64,000 bases of DNA, taken from contig JAQVLA010000001.1 in the NCBI GenBank assembly GCA_028704385.1, forward strand, positions 238,794-302,793, written 5' to 3'. Every line of letters starts with the position of its first letter. Position 1 is the stretch's first letter. Position numbers and translations under genes: made by a program. A model generated the notes under the pieces. It saw only the letters and a list, made by a program, of their open reading frames with translations, did no database searches and was not told the origin of the DNA. Below are positions 1-9,846 of the stretch, in pieces. The DNA comes from Bacteroidales bacterium (lineage in GTDB: Bacteria > Bacteroidota > Bacteroidia > Bacteroidales > F082).

Positions 1-830
1 GGTAAAATCCCGGTGAGGATCGTGATTTTAAATCCAAAGATCGAGAGGGTTCCGAACATGACCACAACGGCGATCAGCACGATTACAATGATGAAAAATA
101 CCGCTCGGAACGAGCGAAAGAACGCAAACAAAATGATGGAAGCGATAAGCAGCGAAAGAAACACAAACATCACGAGCTCCTGTTGAATTTTTTCGGAGGT
201 GATTGTTCTGATGTATGGCATCCCCGAGTAATATAGCTGGATGTCGTATTGTTCAGAAAATTTATTAAGGGTGGATTCTATCTCATGGATTAGGGCAACA
301 CGATTTTTGGTATTTAACACATCTTTGTCGAGGGTGATCATCATCATGCTTACATGATTTTCGCTGTTGAAAAGCCGTCCTTCGTAAAAGGATAACTTAA
401 AAATCTGATTTCTCAGCGAATCCATCTCAGCCTGCGATTGAGGCTTTGCACTGATAACCGGTACGAAATCAAATTTTTTAAGGCTGTCGTTACGCACCAG
501 CTGAAACATCCGGGCAATAGAAATAGCTTCCTCAACACCTTCGATGTTACGAACCTCATCGGTTAAATCGTACCAGGCCTGAAAATGATCCAGCTCAAAA
601 AGCTTCTCATCCTGAAGCCCGACAAACATCACACTGCCATCTTCGCCAAACTGTTTTTTGAAGTTTTCATAAAGGATTATCGTTGAGTCGCATTCGGGTA
701 ACATTCGGGCCATTTCGTAACTCATTTGCACACGTGTGCCCAACCACCCCATTAATGCAGTAAACAAAACAATGATGATTAAATTTGCGAGTCGGTTCCG
801 TAAAATGAAACGGGTAAGAATTGTCCACAT
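1..830 (-). CDS. MMPL/RND-family membrane exporter, N-terminal part (cut by window edge)
   Basis: Starts at the ATG at 830 on the minus strand and stays open to base 1, so about 276 residues are visible. The start reads MWTILTRFILRNRLANLI, followed by a membrane segment at about 13-31. A large non-cytoplasmic domain of about 190 residues comes next, then two more strongly hydrophobic segments; the last visible stretch is FGTLSIFGFKITILTGILP. One membrane helix, a large loop and then a helix cluster is the layout of the MMPL/RND superfamily (hydrophobe, lipid or drug exporters powered by the proton gradient). The substrate cannot be told from this part. A -7-like element lies about 50 bases upstream (883-890). 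The other half of the protein lies outside the window. Confidence 0.8.
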   Translation of the reverse strand, partial: MWTILTRFILRNRLANLIIIVLFTALMGWLGTRVQMSYEMARMLPECDSTIILYENFKKQFGEDGSVMFVGLQDEKLFELDHFQAWYDLTDEVRNIEGVEEAISIARMFQLVRNDSLKKFDFVPVISAKPQSQAEMDSLRNQIFKLSFYEGRLFNSENHVSMMMITLDKDVLNTKNRVALIHEIESTLNKFSEQYDIQLYYSGMPYIRTITSEKIQQELVMFVFLSLLIASIILFAFFRSFRAVFFIIVIVLIAVVVMFGTLSIFGFKITILTGIL

Positions 831-882
831 ATTATGATCTTAATGGCATTGCAGATCCTACACCTGCATTTTTTTGAAACAA

Positions 883-890
883 CGAAAATA
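883..890 (-). promoter_or_regulatory. -7 box candidate for the MMPL exporter gene
   Basis: Reads TATTTTCG on the minus strand, one base off the Bacteroidetes TAnnTTTG element. A TTG lies 17 bases upstream, an arrangement also seen at the tRNA-Gln gene in this window. Confidence 0.35.
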
Positions 891-1034
891 CTACTTTAAT
901 CCTTAAACAAAAAAGTTGGTTCAAAATTTGTATGTTTTTACATTTCCGGATATTTATGCCCGGCTGGTTTTATGCTGCTTTACAATCAGTTGAGCTCATT
1001 GTTTGTTTTGTATTACAGAAAAAATTAATGTATC

Positions 1035-2108
1035 ATGAGATTTTTAATGTCAGTGTGCAGAAGTGGTAAACTGCTGTTTTTGGTGTTGCTTATAGGTTTT
1101 ATTCAATGCAGCTCGCCTCAAAAATTGATAGATCAAAAACAATACGATCAGGCATTTGCCTTGCTTATTAATAAGGCACATAAGGGCCGGATAAGTGCCT
1201 CACAAATAACGCAGCTTAAGCAGGTCTATCATCAATCGAATCAAACAGATCATGAAGCGGTTAGTGCTTTAAAAGCTAGTGGATCACCCGATATCTGGCC
1301 TGAAGTGTATGACCGTTTGAACAAAATCAGTCAAAGGGTTGATGCCGTAAAGGTCTTACCCAAAGAGCTTAAGCAGCAGCTGGACTACAAACCTCTTGAT
1401 TTGGAAGAGGAGGTGTTGGCAGCAAGGATCAAGACTACCCAATACTATAACGGCCTGGCTGTAAAGCTTCTCGAATCAAATGATGCAGCCAGCAACAGCG
1501 AAGCTCTGGATTTATTGGGAAAGGTACAGCAACTTAATCCGGCCTTCCCGGATTTGGATAAGAAGATGCGCAGGGCAGTGTTTTCGATGGCTGATAACAT
1601 ATTAATTGGTTTCAAAAATGAGACAGGCGTAAGCTTACCCGCTGGATTTGAAGAAAAGGTTCTTGATAAGACTACTTTTGCAGAATCGTCCTGGCAGCAA
1701 AAGTTGATCCGGACACCAGAGCAGGCTGTCGGGATAACTTACAGAATGATAGTTATATTGGAAGAAATTGAAGTATCACCTCATAAATCAGGTCAGACAA
1801 GTTATACCGAACAAAAGGAAGCTGTTACAGCTGAAGTTGTACAGTATGAATTACAAAAATCTGTTAGTTTAACAGGCCGTATTCAGCTTGTTGGAACAGA
1901 TTATTCAAAGCCATTTTTGGTGAGTCCGTTTGATGTTTCTTCGCAGTTTGATTATACCTATGCACGTTTTTCGGGCAGCGAACAGGCACTTGCCCTGGCT
2001 ACCCTGGAACTAACCAAAAAAGCCGCACTGCCATTTCCATCCGATGAATCCCTGATACGGGATGCTGCTACTGAGTTGAATAAAATTGTAGCTTTACTGC
2101 TGAAATAA
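1035..2108 (+). CDS. putative lipoprotein of unknown function
   Basis: 357 residues. The N-terminus has a positively charged start, a hydrophobic core (LLFLVLLIGFIQ) and a cysteine at residue 25 followed by SS, so a lipoprotein signal peptide is likely, although Gln at -1 is not a typical lipobox residue. The region just after it (LIDQKQYDQAFALLINKAHKGR) and a second stretch near 140-180 look like helical TPR-type repeats. The C-terminal half seems beta-rich. I do not recognise a named family. The dehydrogenase gene follows only 11 bases downstream on the same strand, so the two may be co-transcribed. Confidence 0.75.
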   Translation: MRFLMSVCRSGKLLFLVLLIGFIQCSSPQKLIDQKQYDQAFALLINKAHKGRISASQITQLKQVYHQSNQTDHEAVSALKASGSPDIWPEVYDRLNKISQRVDAVKVLPKELKQQLDYKPLDLEEEVLAARIKTTQYYNGLAVKLLESNDAASNSEALDLLGKVQQLNPAFPDLDKKMRRAVFSMADNILIGFKNETGVSLPAGFEEKVLDKTTFAESSWQQKLIRTPEQAVGITYRMIVILEEIEVSPHKSGQTSYTEQKEAVTAEVVQYELQKSVSLTGRIQLVGTDYSKPFLVSPFDVSSQFDYTYARFSGSEQALALATLELTKKAALPFPSDESLIRDAATELNKIVALLLK

Positions 2109-2119
2109 ACAGCTAATCT

Positions 2120-3070
2120 ATGGGTATCGGGAAAGTATTATTTATTGATACTGCTCATCCTGTTTTGCAGGACAGGCTGGAAGCCCAGGGCTTTGTTTGC
2201 GAGGCTTTTGAGCAGAAAAATCCTGAGTTTTACCAACGAATTGCCCACCAATACGTGGGTTTTGTGGTGCGGAGCAAAATACCACTGGACGAAACGATCC
2301 TCCCACTTGCCACACAACTAAAATTCATTGCAAGGGTAGGCGCGGGCATGGAAAATATTGATGTTGACTTAGCCGAAAAGCTTGGTATTGTTTGCCTGAA
2401 CGCTCCCGAAGGAAATCGCGATGCTGTTGGAGAACACGCCATTGGCATGTTGCTGGCCTTGTTTAACAAGCTGGCACAGGTGGATCAGGAGGTACGGCAG
2501 GGCATTTGGAGAAGAGCCGAAAACCGGGGAACCGAAATCAAAGGCAAAACCATCGGCCTGATTGGTTATGGCAATACGGGAAGCGTTACGGCACGAAAAC
2601 TTTCGGGATTTGAAGCTGAGATACTGGCTTACGACAAATATAAAAGTGGCTTCTCAAACAGCTTTGTGAAAGAAGCAGCAATGGAAGAGATTTTTGAACG
2701 TGCTGATATTGTTAGCTTACATATCCCATTAACTCCCGAAACTGATTACCTGGTGAATCAGACCTTTCTGTCGCATTTCAAAAAACCTGTTGTGCTGATC
2801 AATACCTCGCGCGGTCGCAATGTAAATACGGCAGACCTGATAGCAGCCCTGAAATCGGGAAAAGTAACCGGAGCTTGTCTGGACGTACTCGAGTTTGAAA
2901 AGTTTTCTTTCGAAGACCTTCAGGCCGATGCTTTGCCGGACGCTTTCAGAGAATTACTTGCCATGCCCCGTGTACTACTCAGCCCGCATATTGCCGGCTG
3001 GACAAACGAATCGCATTATAAGCTTTCGGCAGTGTTAGCGGATAAAATTAAGGATCTGAACTTGATCTGA
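2120..3070 (+). CDS. D-2-hydroxyacid dehydrogenase, SerA-like
   Basis: 316 residues, the usual size of a short D-isomer-specific 2-hydroxyacid dehydrogenase. It has the NAD-binding glycine motif GLIGYGNTGS, then the catalytic Arg in INTSRGRNVNT, a Glu in the LDVLEFE region and the catalytic His in LLSPHIAGWT. These enzymes interconvert 2-keto acids and D-2-hydroxyacids; 3-phosphoglycerate dehydrogenase (serine synthesis) is the best-known member. There is no C-terminal ACT regulatory domain. No serine pathway genes are adjacent, so the exact substrate is open. Confidence 0.9.
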   Translation: MGIGKVLFIDTAHPVLQDRLEAQGFVCEAFEQKNPEFYQRIAHQYVGFVVRSKIPLDETILPLATQLKFIARVGAGMENIDVDLAEKLGIVCLNAPEGNRDAVGEHAIGMLLALFNKLAQVDQEVRQGIWRRAENRGTEIKGKTIGLIGYGNTGSVTARKLSGFEAEILAYDKYKSGFSNSFVKEAAMEEIFERADIVSLHIPLTPETDYLVNQTFLSHFKKPVVLINTSRGRNVNTADLIAALKSGKVTGACLDVLEFEKFSFEDLQADALPDAFRELLAMPRVLLSPHIAGWTNESHYKLSAVLADKIKDLNLI

Positions 3071-3091
3071 GGCTGTTTTATCAACAATGGC

Positions 3092-4309
3092 TTACCAGTT
3101 CAGGATCTTCTTAAAATCGTATTCTTCTGGATTATCAAGGTATTCCCCCGCATCAGCGTAGTCTTCCTCTGTGAGGTACTGCAGGCCATTGTTAAATACC
3201 ATTTCTGCTTTTTCGCCAGCCATATTGACCAAACGAGGTTTTACCTTACCATGTTCATCCTCAACATCTTTCAGATAGAGAGGTGCTGTTTCACCTGCCG
3301 GATTGGAAGTAACCATCGCACCTGTTATACCCCTGTCGAACAGTTCTTTAACTCCATAACCCAGCAATCCGCAATACATCAGGTCGAAGGCGGTTGGCCG
3401 AACACATCTTAGTTCATAGCCAAGCTCTACCGGACGGCTTTTAATATTCAGCTTGATCTCCTTAAGTTTGTGCTGAAGCAATATATTGTATATGTGTGCT
3501 TTACTCACATTGCCAAGTTCCGGATGGCCATGATCATCGTAAGTGAAATTTACACCTGAGTTTTCAATTTCCTGATTGGTCATAAAATGAAATACACCTT
3601 CACTCACAATTGCGACACCGTAAGGAATGCCAAGTAGTTTGCGTTTTACCATGGCCGAAATAATCAGTCGTGTAATACGATCAAAGGTAACCGGCACTTT
3701 ATTGAACATTTCCGGTATGATAATCATGGGGTAATGGCAGGCAGCACCAATGCCAAAGGCCAGATGTCCGGCTTCGCGTCCCATGGCCGAAACCACAAAC
3801 CAATTTCCGCTGGTTCGGGCATCTTCGTAGATGGTTTGTGCAATTCTGACGCCTTCATCTTTAGCTGAATAATAACCAAAAGTTGGTGAGCCTTCCGGCA
3901 GCGGCAAATCATTGTCAATCGTTTTGGGCACATGGATATTTTGGATTTTCACATTATTTTCAGCCAGAAATTTAGAGATGCGATTGGCTGTGGAAGCAGT
4001 GTCATCACCACCTATAGTGACGAGCAATTTTACCTGATATTTCGTGAAAATGCGTGTGTTAAATTCAGCGTCTTTAGGTTTGTAACGGCTCATCCTGAGT
4101 GCCGATCCGCCCTGCTTCTGAATGTCGTCGGCAAATTCGAAGGTGAAATTGATCATCTCAGGATTTTCGGCAAAAAGACTTTTATAGCCACCATGAAGCC
4201 CGATAACCTTGTATCCGGATTTTAAAAACACTTTGGCAACTGTACTGATAACGGTGTTTATTCCGGGTGCCGGACCACCACCGGCCAGTATAACGATAGA
4301 TGATTGCAT
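3092..4309 (-). CDS. pyrophosphate-type 6-phosphofructokinase
   Basis: PFK-A family enzyme, 405 residues from the ATG at 4309. Conserved blocks: the phosphate-binding GGGPAPGIN near residue 9, TIGGDDT near 98-104 and PKTIDND near 128-134. In the family, Asp as the fourth residue of GGDD and Lys in PKTIDND mark the pyrophosphate-dependent type, whereas ATP enzymes have Gly at both places. So it probably phosphorylates fructose-6-phosphate reversibly with PPi. The frame stays open upstream to 4411, but a TATCTTTG -7 box at 4324-4331 lies inside that extension, and family homology begins at MQSSIVILAGGG, so the shorter start is chosen. Confidence 0.9.
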   Translation of the reverse strand: MQSSIVILAGGGPAPGINTVISTVAKVFLKSGYKVIGLHGGYKSLFAENPEMINFTFEFADDIQKQGGSALRMSRYKPKDAEFNTRIFTKYQVKLLVTIGGDDTASTANRISKFLAENNVKIQNIHVPKTIDNDLPLPEGSPTFGYYSAKDEGVRIAQTIYEDARTSGNWFVVSAMGREAGHLAFGIGAACHYPMIIIPEMFNKVPVTFDRITRLIISAMVKRKLLGIPYGVAIVSEGVFHFMTNQEIENSGVNFTYDDHGHPELGNVSKAHIYNILLQHKLKEIKLNIKSRPVELGYELRCVRPTAFDLMYCGLLGYGVKELFDRGITGAMVTSNPAGETAPLYLKDVEDEHGKVKPRLVNMAGEKAEMVFNNGLQYLTEEDYADAGEYLDNPEEYDFKKILNW

Positions 4310-4323
4310 GTTTAATTTTTTTA

Positions 4324-4331
4324 CAAAGATA
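4324..4331 (-). promoter_or_regulatory. -7 box for the phosphofructokinase gene
   Basis: TATCTTTG on the minus strand, an exact TAnnTTTG match, ending 14 bases before the chosen ATG at 4309. It implies a very short leader and argues against the longer ORF start at 4411. Confidence 0.6.
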
Positions 4332-4545
4332 GCAAGTTGCGTTGTTTGCCGAACGCTAAATTTCTTTCCGGATTTTTCAGGAGAGAGACTGTTGCTGCAA
4401 TTTTCATTCATTTAGTGCGAATGCTGACTTTAGAAACAAAAGACGATACGTTTCATAAAATGTTTCAGTGGTGGGGCTTCCAGTAGACGGTCAGCATTTT
4501 TCTTAAAGCCAAATCTTAAAAAGTACTGTTTCTCACAAAAATACT

Positions 4546-4553
4546 TACTTTTG
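4546..4553 (+). promoter_or_regulatory. -7 box for the subtilisin-like protease gene
   Basis: TACTTTTG, an exact TAnnTTTG match, 32 bases before the ATG at 4586. Confidence 0.55.
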
Positions 4554-4585
4554 TTACCAAAGTTTTCAATCTAATTTTAAGATCA

Positions 4586-7324
4586 ATGCAAATTCATTTA
4601 AAAAGTTTAATGTTAACGGTTGTGTTGAGTATGGCTTTTGTTTTCACGGCCTCTGCTCAAAATGCAACCAACAAAGCTGCTTTGGAACAGCTTGCCAAAG
4701 AGCAAAATCGTGAATGGAAAAAAATGCAAAAACGTGCCGAAGCTTATGCAAAAGCGCATAATATTGAAATCTGGCGCGAGTTGGAAGATGGTACTGTAAT
4801 ACAATTGGTAGATGTTGCCGATGGCAAACCAGTTTATTTTAAGACCGATAATCTTGGGGCAGCCATCACCACCCGTGCCAATCAGCTTTGGGAGGGTGGT
4901 TCGGTTGGTGTTATCATCGAGGGAGAAGGTTACGACAAGGTCGGTATCTGGGATGGTGGCAAGGTACGAAATACGCACCAGGAATTTAACCAAACAGGGT
5001 CATCCCGTATTATACTGGGCGATGCTGCCAGCTCGATGTCGGCTCATGCTACCCATGTTTCAGGAACCATTATTGCAGGTGGGGTGAACAACAATGCACA
5101 TGGCATGGCACCACTGGCACAGCTCAAAACTCACGACTGGAACGGTGTTGAAGGAGAGATGAGTAATGCAGCTGCTGCAGGTATGGAGGTAGCCAATCAC
5201 AGCTGGGGACAGATCAGAGGATGGAATTATGACAATGGTTGGGAGTGGTATGGTAACTCTTCCGTTTCGCCTACCGAAGATCATATGTTTGGATTTTATA
5301 ACTCACAGGCCCGCACCTGGGATATGATTGCCAACAACGCCCCTTATTTCCTTATGGTAAAATCCTCAGGCAACGACCGCGGTGAAGGACCCAGCAATGC
5401 CGGACAAGGTGGTAATCCGGAAAAAGATGGTGGCACTGATGGTTATGATTGCATTGGTGGTGCAGGCATTTCCAAGAATATTCTTACCGTAGGGGCTGTT
5501 TATGAAGTGTTTAATTATACAGGCCCCGGAAGTGTGGTGATGAGTAGCTTTGGTGGCTGGGGACCTGCTGATGACGGTCGTATCAAACCCGATGTGGTGG
5601 GCAAAGGTGTTAGTGTTTATTCTTCCACATCAGGATCGAACACTTCGTATTCGAGCTATGACGGAACAAGCATGTCGGCTCCAAATGTGACCGGGACCAT
5701 GGCACTGCTTCAGCAACTGTATCAGCAATCACACGAAGACCCAATGCGTGCTTCCACCCTTAAAGGGCTTGTAATACATTCGGCTGATGAAGCCGGTACC
5801 ACTCCCGGACCGGATTATAAATTTGGTTGGGGTCTTGTGAATGCCGAACGTGCAGCCAATATCATCATTGAAGATGATGTGATGCAAAATTCCATTGATG
5901 AAATCACACTTCCCGTTGGAGGTGCTTACACACGCGAGGTGAGTGTTTCGGGTGGCAATCCGCTTCGCGTTACTATCAGTTGGACCGATCCTCACGGAAC
6001 CGTTCCGTCACCTGCCTTAAATCCGCGTACACCAATTCTTGTAAACGACCTCGACCTGAGGGTTGAGGATGAGGATGGAAATATCTTCTTCCCGTATATG
6101 CTGGATCCGGAAAATCCTTCAGCAGCAGCAACTACGAATACCAAGAATAACCTGGATAATGTTGAAATGGTTTATATTGCTGATGCACCTGCCGGAACAT
6201 ACACGGTTATAGTAGATCACGATGGTACGATGAATAGTGATCAGGTGTTCTCTTTGATAATCAGTGGCATTGATGAGTTTTCGGGTCTTCCGGAATGTTC
6301 AGCAGGATTGCTTAGCCCGCTTGATGGTGGTGTTGATGCTTTCCTGAACCATGAAATTTCATGGAATCCTGCAGCTTTTGCCTCCGGATATGACCTTTAT
6401 TTTGGAACAGATGGTGAAGGTGTTGAGGTTCCTTCCAATATTTTCAATGGTGAAACAGTAGCAGATAATCATTTTATTTACCATATGCAGCCTTCAACTA
6501 CCTACTACCTGATGATTCAGCCGCGAAATAATCTGGGTCCGAATGAGAGCTGTAATAACATTTATAGCTTTACCACGATGTCGGCTATTTCTGAGTATCC
6601 TTACCTCGAAAACGTGGAAGAAGCTGCGCATCCTGCAATGCCGGACAAATGGCAATCGATGGATTTTGGATCAATGGAATGGAAGACCACAAATTTGATT
6701 GGTTATGAAAGCTCAAAAGCATTCGCCTGCTTTACCAGTGATGGTTTGGCTGCTCCGATGAATAACTACCTGATCAGTGCACCGCTGGAAGTTGAAAGCA
6801 GTAAAGAATATATGGTAAGCTTTGCTTATCGTAGTTTCTCTCCTGCCTCTCAGGAGTATATCAGGATGATGTGGGCAGCAAATGCCGATACTGCTGATTT
6901 TGCAGAAAATGTGGTATTTGAGAATCCTTCGTTTGGCGAACCTAACTGGCTTCTTGGTGATGCTTTGATCATCCCTGAGATCGACGGGCACATTTTCTTT
7001 GCTTTTCATGCAAATACAGCAAATGGCATGGGAATGTTTATTGATGAAGTGCTGGTTGAAGACTGGGGGCCTGTTGGTGTAAACGAAGCTATTGAAAAGC
7101 AATTACGCATCCGGTATGCTAATGGCGTGCTCAGCTTTGAGACATCAAAAGAGCTGGGTTCTGCTTCGGTTACTGTTGTGAATGCTGCCGGACAAACTGT
7201 ACTTGAACAGCAGTTAAAAAGTCTGAATCAAAAACAGATTCATTTTAACCCGGAAGCCGGAATGTACCTCATCAAAGTGACAGGAAACGGATTTGAGAAG
7301 ACAAGTCGTGTATTTGTAAACTAA
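4586..7324 (+). CDS. secreted subtilisin-family (S8) protease with T9SS type A sorting domain
   Basis: 912 residues. A Sec signal peptide (LTVVLSMAFVFTASAQ) is followed by a short charged pro-region. The S8 domain shows catalytic Asp123 (VGIWDGG), His154 (SAHATHVSG), oxyanion Asn263 (SSGNDRG) and Ser362 (GTSMSAP). After it come a beta-sandwich segment that often follows S8 domains, a fibronectin-like region, and a jelly-roll/MAM-like region near 670-830. The last 75 residues (start near LRIRYANG, then VTVVNAAGQ, GMYLIKVT, ending in RVFVN) form a T9SS type A sorting domain, so the mature enzyme should be exported by type IX secretion and attached to or released from the cell surface. All catalytic residues are present. 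Confidence 0.93.
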   Translation: MQIHLKSLMLTVVLSMAFVFTASAQNATNKAALEQLAKEQNREWKKMQKRAEAYAKAHNIEIWRELEDGTVIQLVDVADGKPVYFKTDNLGAAITTRANQLWEGGSVGVIIEGEGYDKVGIWDGGKVRNTHQEFNQTGSSRIILGDAASSMSAHATHVSGTIIAGGVNNNAHGMAPLAQLKTHDWNGVEGEMSNAAAAGMEVANHSWGQIRGWNYDNGWEWYGNSSVSPTEDHMFGFYNSQARTWDMIANNAPYFLMVKSSGNDRGEGPSNAGQGGNPEKDGGTDGYDCIGGAGISKNILTVGAVYEVFNYTGPGSVVMSSFGGWGPADDGRIKPDVVGKGVSVYSSTSGSNTSYSSYDGTSMSAPNVTGTMALLQQLYQQSHEDPMRASTLKGLVIHSADEAGTTPGPDYKFGWGLVNAERAANIIIEDDVMQNSIDEITLPVGGAYTREVSVSGGNPLRVTISWTDPHGTVPSPALNPRTPILVNDLDLRVEDEDGNIFFPYMLDPENPSAAATTNTKNNLDNVEMVYIADAPAGTYTVIVDHDGTMNSDQVFSLIISGIDEFSGLPECSAGLLSPLDGGVDAFLNHEISWNPAAFASGYDLYFGTDGEGVEVPSNIFNGETVADNHFIYHMQPSTTYYLMIQPRNNLGPNESCNNIYSFTTMSAISEYPYLENVEEAAHPAMPDKWQSMDFGSMEWKTTNLIGYESSKAFACFTSDGLAAPMNNYLISAPLEVESSKEYMVSFAYRSFSPASQEYIRMMWAANADTADFAENVVFENPSFGEPNWLLGDALIIPEIDGHIFFAFHANTANGMGMFIDEVLVEDWGPVGVNEAIEKQLRIRYANGVLSFETSKELGSASVTVVNAAGQTVLEQQLKSLNQKQIHFNPEAGMYLIKVTGNGFEKTSRVFVN

Positions 7325-7343
7325 TACAACGAAAATGATAATC

Positions 7344-7378
7344 AAAAACCCTGGGTGATATTCACTCAGGGTTTTTTT
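7344..7378. terminator. bidirectional intrinsic terminator
   Basis: Inverted repeat AAAAACCCTGGGTGA / TCACTCAGGGTTTTTTT with a 3-base loop and one wobble pair, a T run on one side and an A run on the other. It lies between the convergent protease and aspartate kinase genes and covers the aspartate kinase stop codon. Confidence 0.8.
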
Positions 7379-8676
7379 ATCCAACTGTCAATCAATTGAT
7401 AATGAAGCTTTGGCACAACAAGCTGCAGGGTTGTCCGGCTTCGTTGTTCCAGCAAAACCTGATGATGCTGATTGAGTAAATCGGCAATTTTTGAGTTGTA
7501 ATGTCTTACAGTGAAAAGACTTAGCTTTTCATTATACCTCACATTGAAATCTTTTTCTAGTGCGTTTAAGAGTTGGCTTAATTTTTCCTGATCTTCATCA
7601 AAACAGAATGAAAGACTTAATGCAGAAATCTGGATGAGATTAACATGAATTTGTAATTGGTTTATCACACCGAGAAGTTTATGCAGCAGTTGTTCGTCCA
7701 TAAAACTATAGTCGCGCGCACTTATACTTATCAAACATTGCTGTTCCTTAACGATAAAGGACGGAACGTTTTGTCCGGCCTGGTGTAAATCTTCAATTAA
7801 ACTTGCTGGCAGGTCCGGATCCACAAAAGATTTCACAAACAACTTTATCCCTGAATTTCGTAAGGGTTTAATGGTTTTTGGATGGATGATGGTAGCCCCA
7901 TAATAGGCCAGTTCGATGGCTTCGGAATAAGATATCTTCGCAATTTTGCTGGTGTTGCTAAAGCGTTTGGGATCGGCATTTAGCAGGCCCGGAACATCTT
8001 TCCAAATCCACACCTCTTTGGCATTAAGACATGCAGCAAAAACAGCTGCAGTAAAATCAGATCCTTCACGACCCAGCGTAGTAGGTATGCCATCCACTGT
8101 GGCTCCAATAAAGCCCTGCGTTAGAAAGATTTTGTTGTTTGTATTTGTTATATCCAACGCTTTGATCCTGGCCATCGTTTCAGGCCATACAATTCCTGCC
8201 GAACGAAATCTCTTGTCGGTGATGATGTATTTATCAGCTGGTAGAAGTTCTACATTAAATTCGTTTTCAGTAAGATAGGCGTTGAGAATAGTTGTTGACA
8301 ATAATTCGCCAAACCTCACCGTGGCGTCATAATTTTGGACATAAGGCAGCTGTATTTTGATTAGATTTTGTTCGAGCAGCGCAAATAGCTCATTTAACTG
8401 TTCAAGTACAGATGAAGCTTTTGGAATATTAAAAATTTCCTTAACAATTTGATTATGAAAAGTTTTTAATCTTTCTAATCCGGATTTTAGCTTAACAGTA
8501 TCTTTAGCATATGCATCTTTGAGTATTTCTTCGAGTGCATTGGTGGTCTTGCCCATAGCAGAAACCACAACCACAAGATTTTCATTTTTATATTTGTTGA
8601 GGATTACTGAAAGGTTGTGAACGGATCGGGCATCTTTTACCGAGGCGCCACCGAACTTAAAAACTTTGTTAATCAT
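7366..8676 (-). CDS. aspartate kinase
   Basis: 436 residues with the amino acid kinase fold. The N-terminal KFGGASVKDA and the later TLGREGSDFTAAV are the nucleotide and aspartate binding motifs of aspartokinases. The C-terminal 130 residues match the paired ACT regulatory domains that bind end products such as lysine. It catalyses the first step toward lysine, threonine, methionine and diaminopimelate. It is monofunctional: no homoserine dehydrogenase domain follows. The gene stands alone, divergent from fructose-bisphosphatase, with an exact -7 box upstream. Which isoform (LysC or ThrA-like) cannot be decided. Confidence 0.92.
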   Translation of the reverse strand: MINKVFKFGGASVKDARSVHNLSVILNKYKNENLVVVVSAMGKTTNALEEILKDAYAKDTVKLKSGLERLKTFHNQIVKEIFNIPKASSVLEQLNELFALLEQNLIKIQLPYVQNYDATVRFGELLSTTILNAYLTENEFNVELLPADKYIITDKRFRSAGIVWPETMARIKALDITNTNNKIFLTQGFIGATVDGIPTTLGREGSDFTAAVFAACLNAKEVWIWKDVPGLLNADPKRFSNTSKIAKISYSEAIELAYYGATIIHPKTIKPLRNSGIKLFVKSFVDPDLPASLIEDLHQAGQNVPSFIVKEQQCLISISARDYSFMDEQLLHKLLGVINQLQIHVNLIQISALSLSFCFDEDQEKLSQLLNALEKDFNVRYNEKLSLFTVRHYNSKIADLLNQHHQVLLEQRSRTTLQLVVPKLHYQLIDSWIKKP

Positions 8677-8700
8677 TTATTTCTATTAGGTTTCCAAAGA

Positions 8701-8708
8701 CAAAGGTA
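8701..8708 (-). promoter_or_regulatory. -7 box for the aspartate kinase gene
   Basis: TACCTTTG on the minus strand, an exact TAnnTTTG match 24 bases before the ATG at 8676. Confidence 0.55.
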
Positions 8709-8817
8709 GTATTTTTGCTGTTGGATTTTTTCCGCATTTTCCGGCTATTTTACTGGCCGGATATTTTTTAAAATTTTCCGCAATCGTTTGTAATTTCGTT
8801 CAACCAACTTTAATATT

Positions 8818-9828
8818 ATGAAGACTTTAGTAGAGTTTATTTATGACCAGCAGGAAAATCTGAATTACGCCACCGGCGAATTTTCACGTTTGCTAAATGA
8901 TATTGGTATTGCTGCAAAGATTGTAAATCGGGATGTTAACCGGGCCGGATTAGCAGGTATTCTTGGTTTTGAGGGCTCAGTGAATGTGCAGGGCGAAAAT
9001 CAGAAGAAACTGGATGTGCTGGCCAACAACGAGTTTATCAAGGCTTTGAGGAACGGCAAACAATGCGCTGCCATCATTTCAGAGGAGAATGATGATGTAG
9101 TTGTTTTTGATGATGAAACCACCCGTAATGCCAAGTATATTGTGGCTTTGGATCCACTCGACGGATCTTCCAATATTGAAGTGAATGTGCCTATTGGGAC
9201 AATTTTTGCCATTTACAAACGCAAATCCGTTGGCACTACGATCACGAAAGAAGATATTTTGCAGGTAGGCACTGAGTTGGTTTGCGGCGGATATGTTATT
9301 TATGGTTCATCCACCATGTTGGTTTACACCACCGGACAGGGAGTTAATGGTTTCACTTACGACCCTACCTGCGGGCTTTTCATACTCTCGCACGAAAATA
9401 TAAAAATCGCTGAGCTGGGTAGCATTTATTCCATCAATGAAGCCAATTACCTTTATTTCCCCGATGGGGTTAAAAAGTATCTCAAGTACTGCCAGGAAGA
9501 CGAACCCGAAACCAAACGGCCTTATACCACGCGCTACATCGGTTCGCTGGTTTCTGATTTTCATCGTAATTTGTTAAGGGGTGGGATATATATTTACCCA
9601 GGAACCCTGAAAAACCCTAAGGGCAAACTCAGGCTGATGTACGAATGTGTGCCGGTGGCCTTTTTGGCCGAACAGGCTGGTGGCAAGGCCTCTGATGGCT
9701 TCAGACGCATTCTGGATATTCATCCGGATGATATCCATCAACGATGCCCGCTTTTTGTTGGCTCAAAAGCAATGGTCGAAAAGGCAGAAGAGCTGATGGC
9801 CGCTTATAGCAGCGATTTTGAGAAATAA
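8818..9828 (+). CDS. fbp: fructose-1,6-bisphosphatase class I
   Basis: 336 residues, the normal length for class I. The metal-binding motif [19 protein letters not shown] is intact and the substrate-binding block near the C-terminus ([19 protein letters not shown]) is present, as in bacterial and plant class I FBPases. It removes the 1-phosphate of fructose-1,6-bisphosphate in gluconeogenesis. It sits 4.5 kb from a PPi-type phosphofructokinase, which catalyses a reversible step between the same two sugars. A weaker box TAATTTCG at 8791-8798 may be its promoter. Confidence 0.95.
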   Translation: MKTLVEFIYDQQENLNYATGEFSRLLNDIGIAAKIVNRDVNRAGLAGILGFEGSVNVQGENQKKLDVLANNEFIKALRNGKQCAAIISEENDDVVVFDDETTRNAKYIVALDPLDGSSNIEVNVPIGTIFAIYKRKSVGTTITKEDILQVGTELVCGGYVIYGSSTMLVYTTGQGVNGFTYDPTCGLFILSHENIKIAELGSIYSINEANYLYFPDGVKKYLKYCQEDEPETKRPYTTRYIGSLVSDFHRNLLRGGIYIYPGTLKNPKGKLRLMYECVPVAFLAEQAGGKASDGFRRILDIHPDDIHQRCPLFVGSKAMVEKAEELMAAYSSDFEK

Positions 9829-9846
9829 ATGCTAGCATTTTTTTCG
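9827..9846. terminator. weak terminator-like palindrome between convergent genes
   Basis: Perfect palindrome AAATGCTAGCATTT followed by more T residues, spanning the stop codons of fbp and of the methyltransferase. The stem is only about 5 bp if a CTAG loop forms, so its strength as a terminator is doubtful. Confidence 0.3.
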
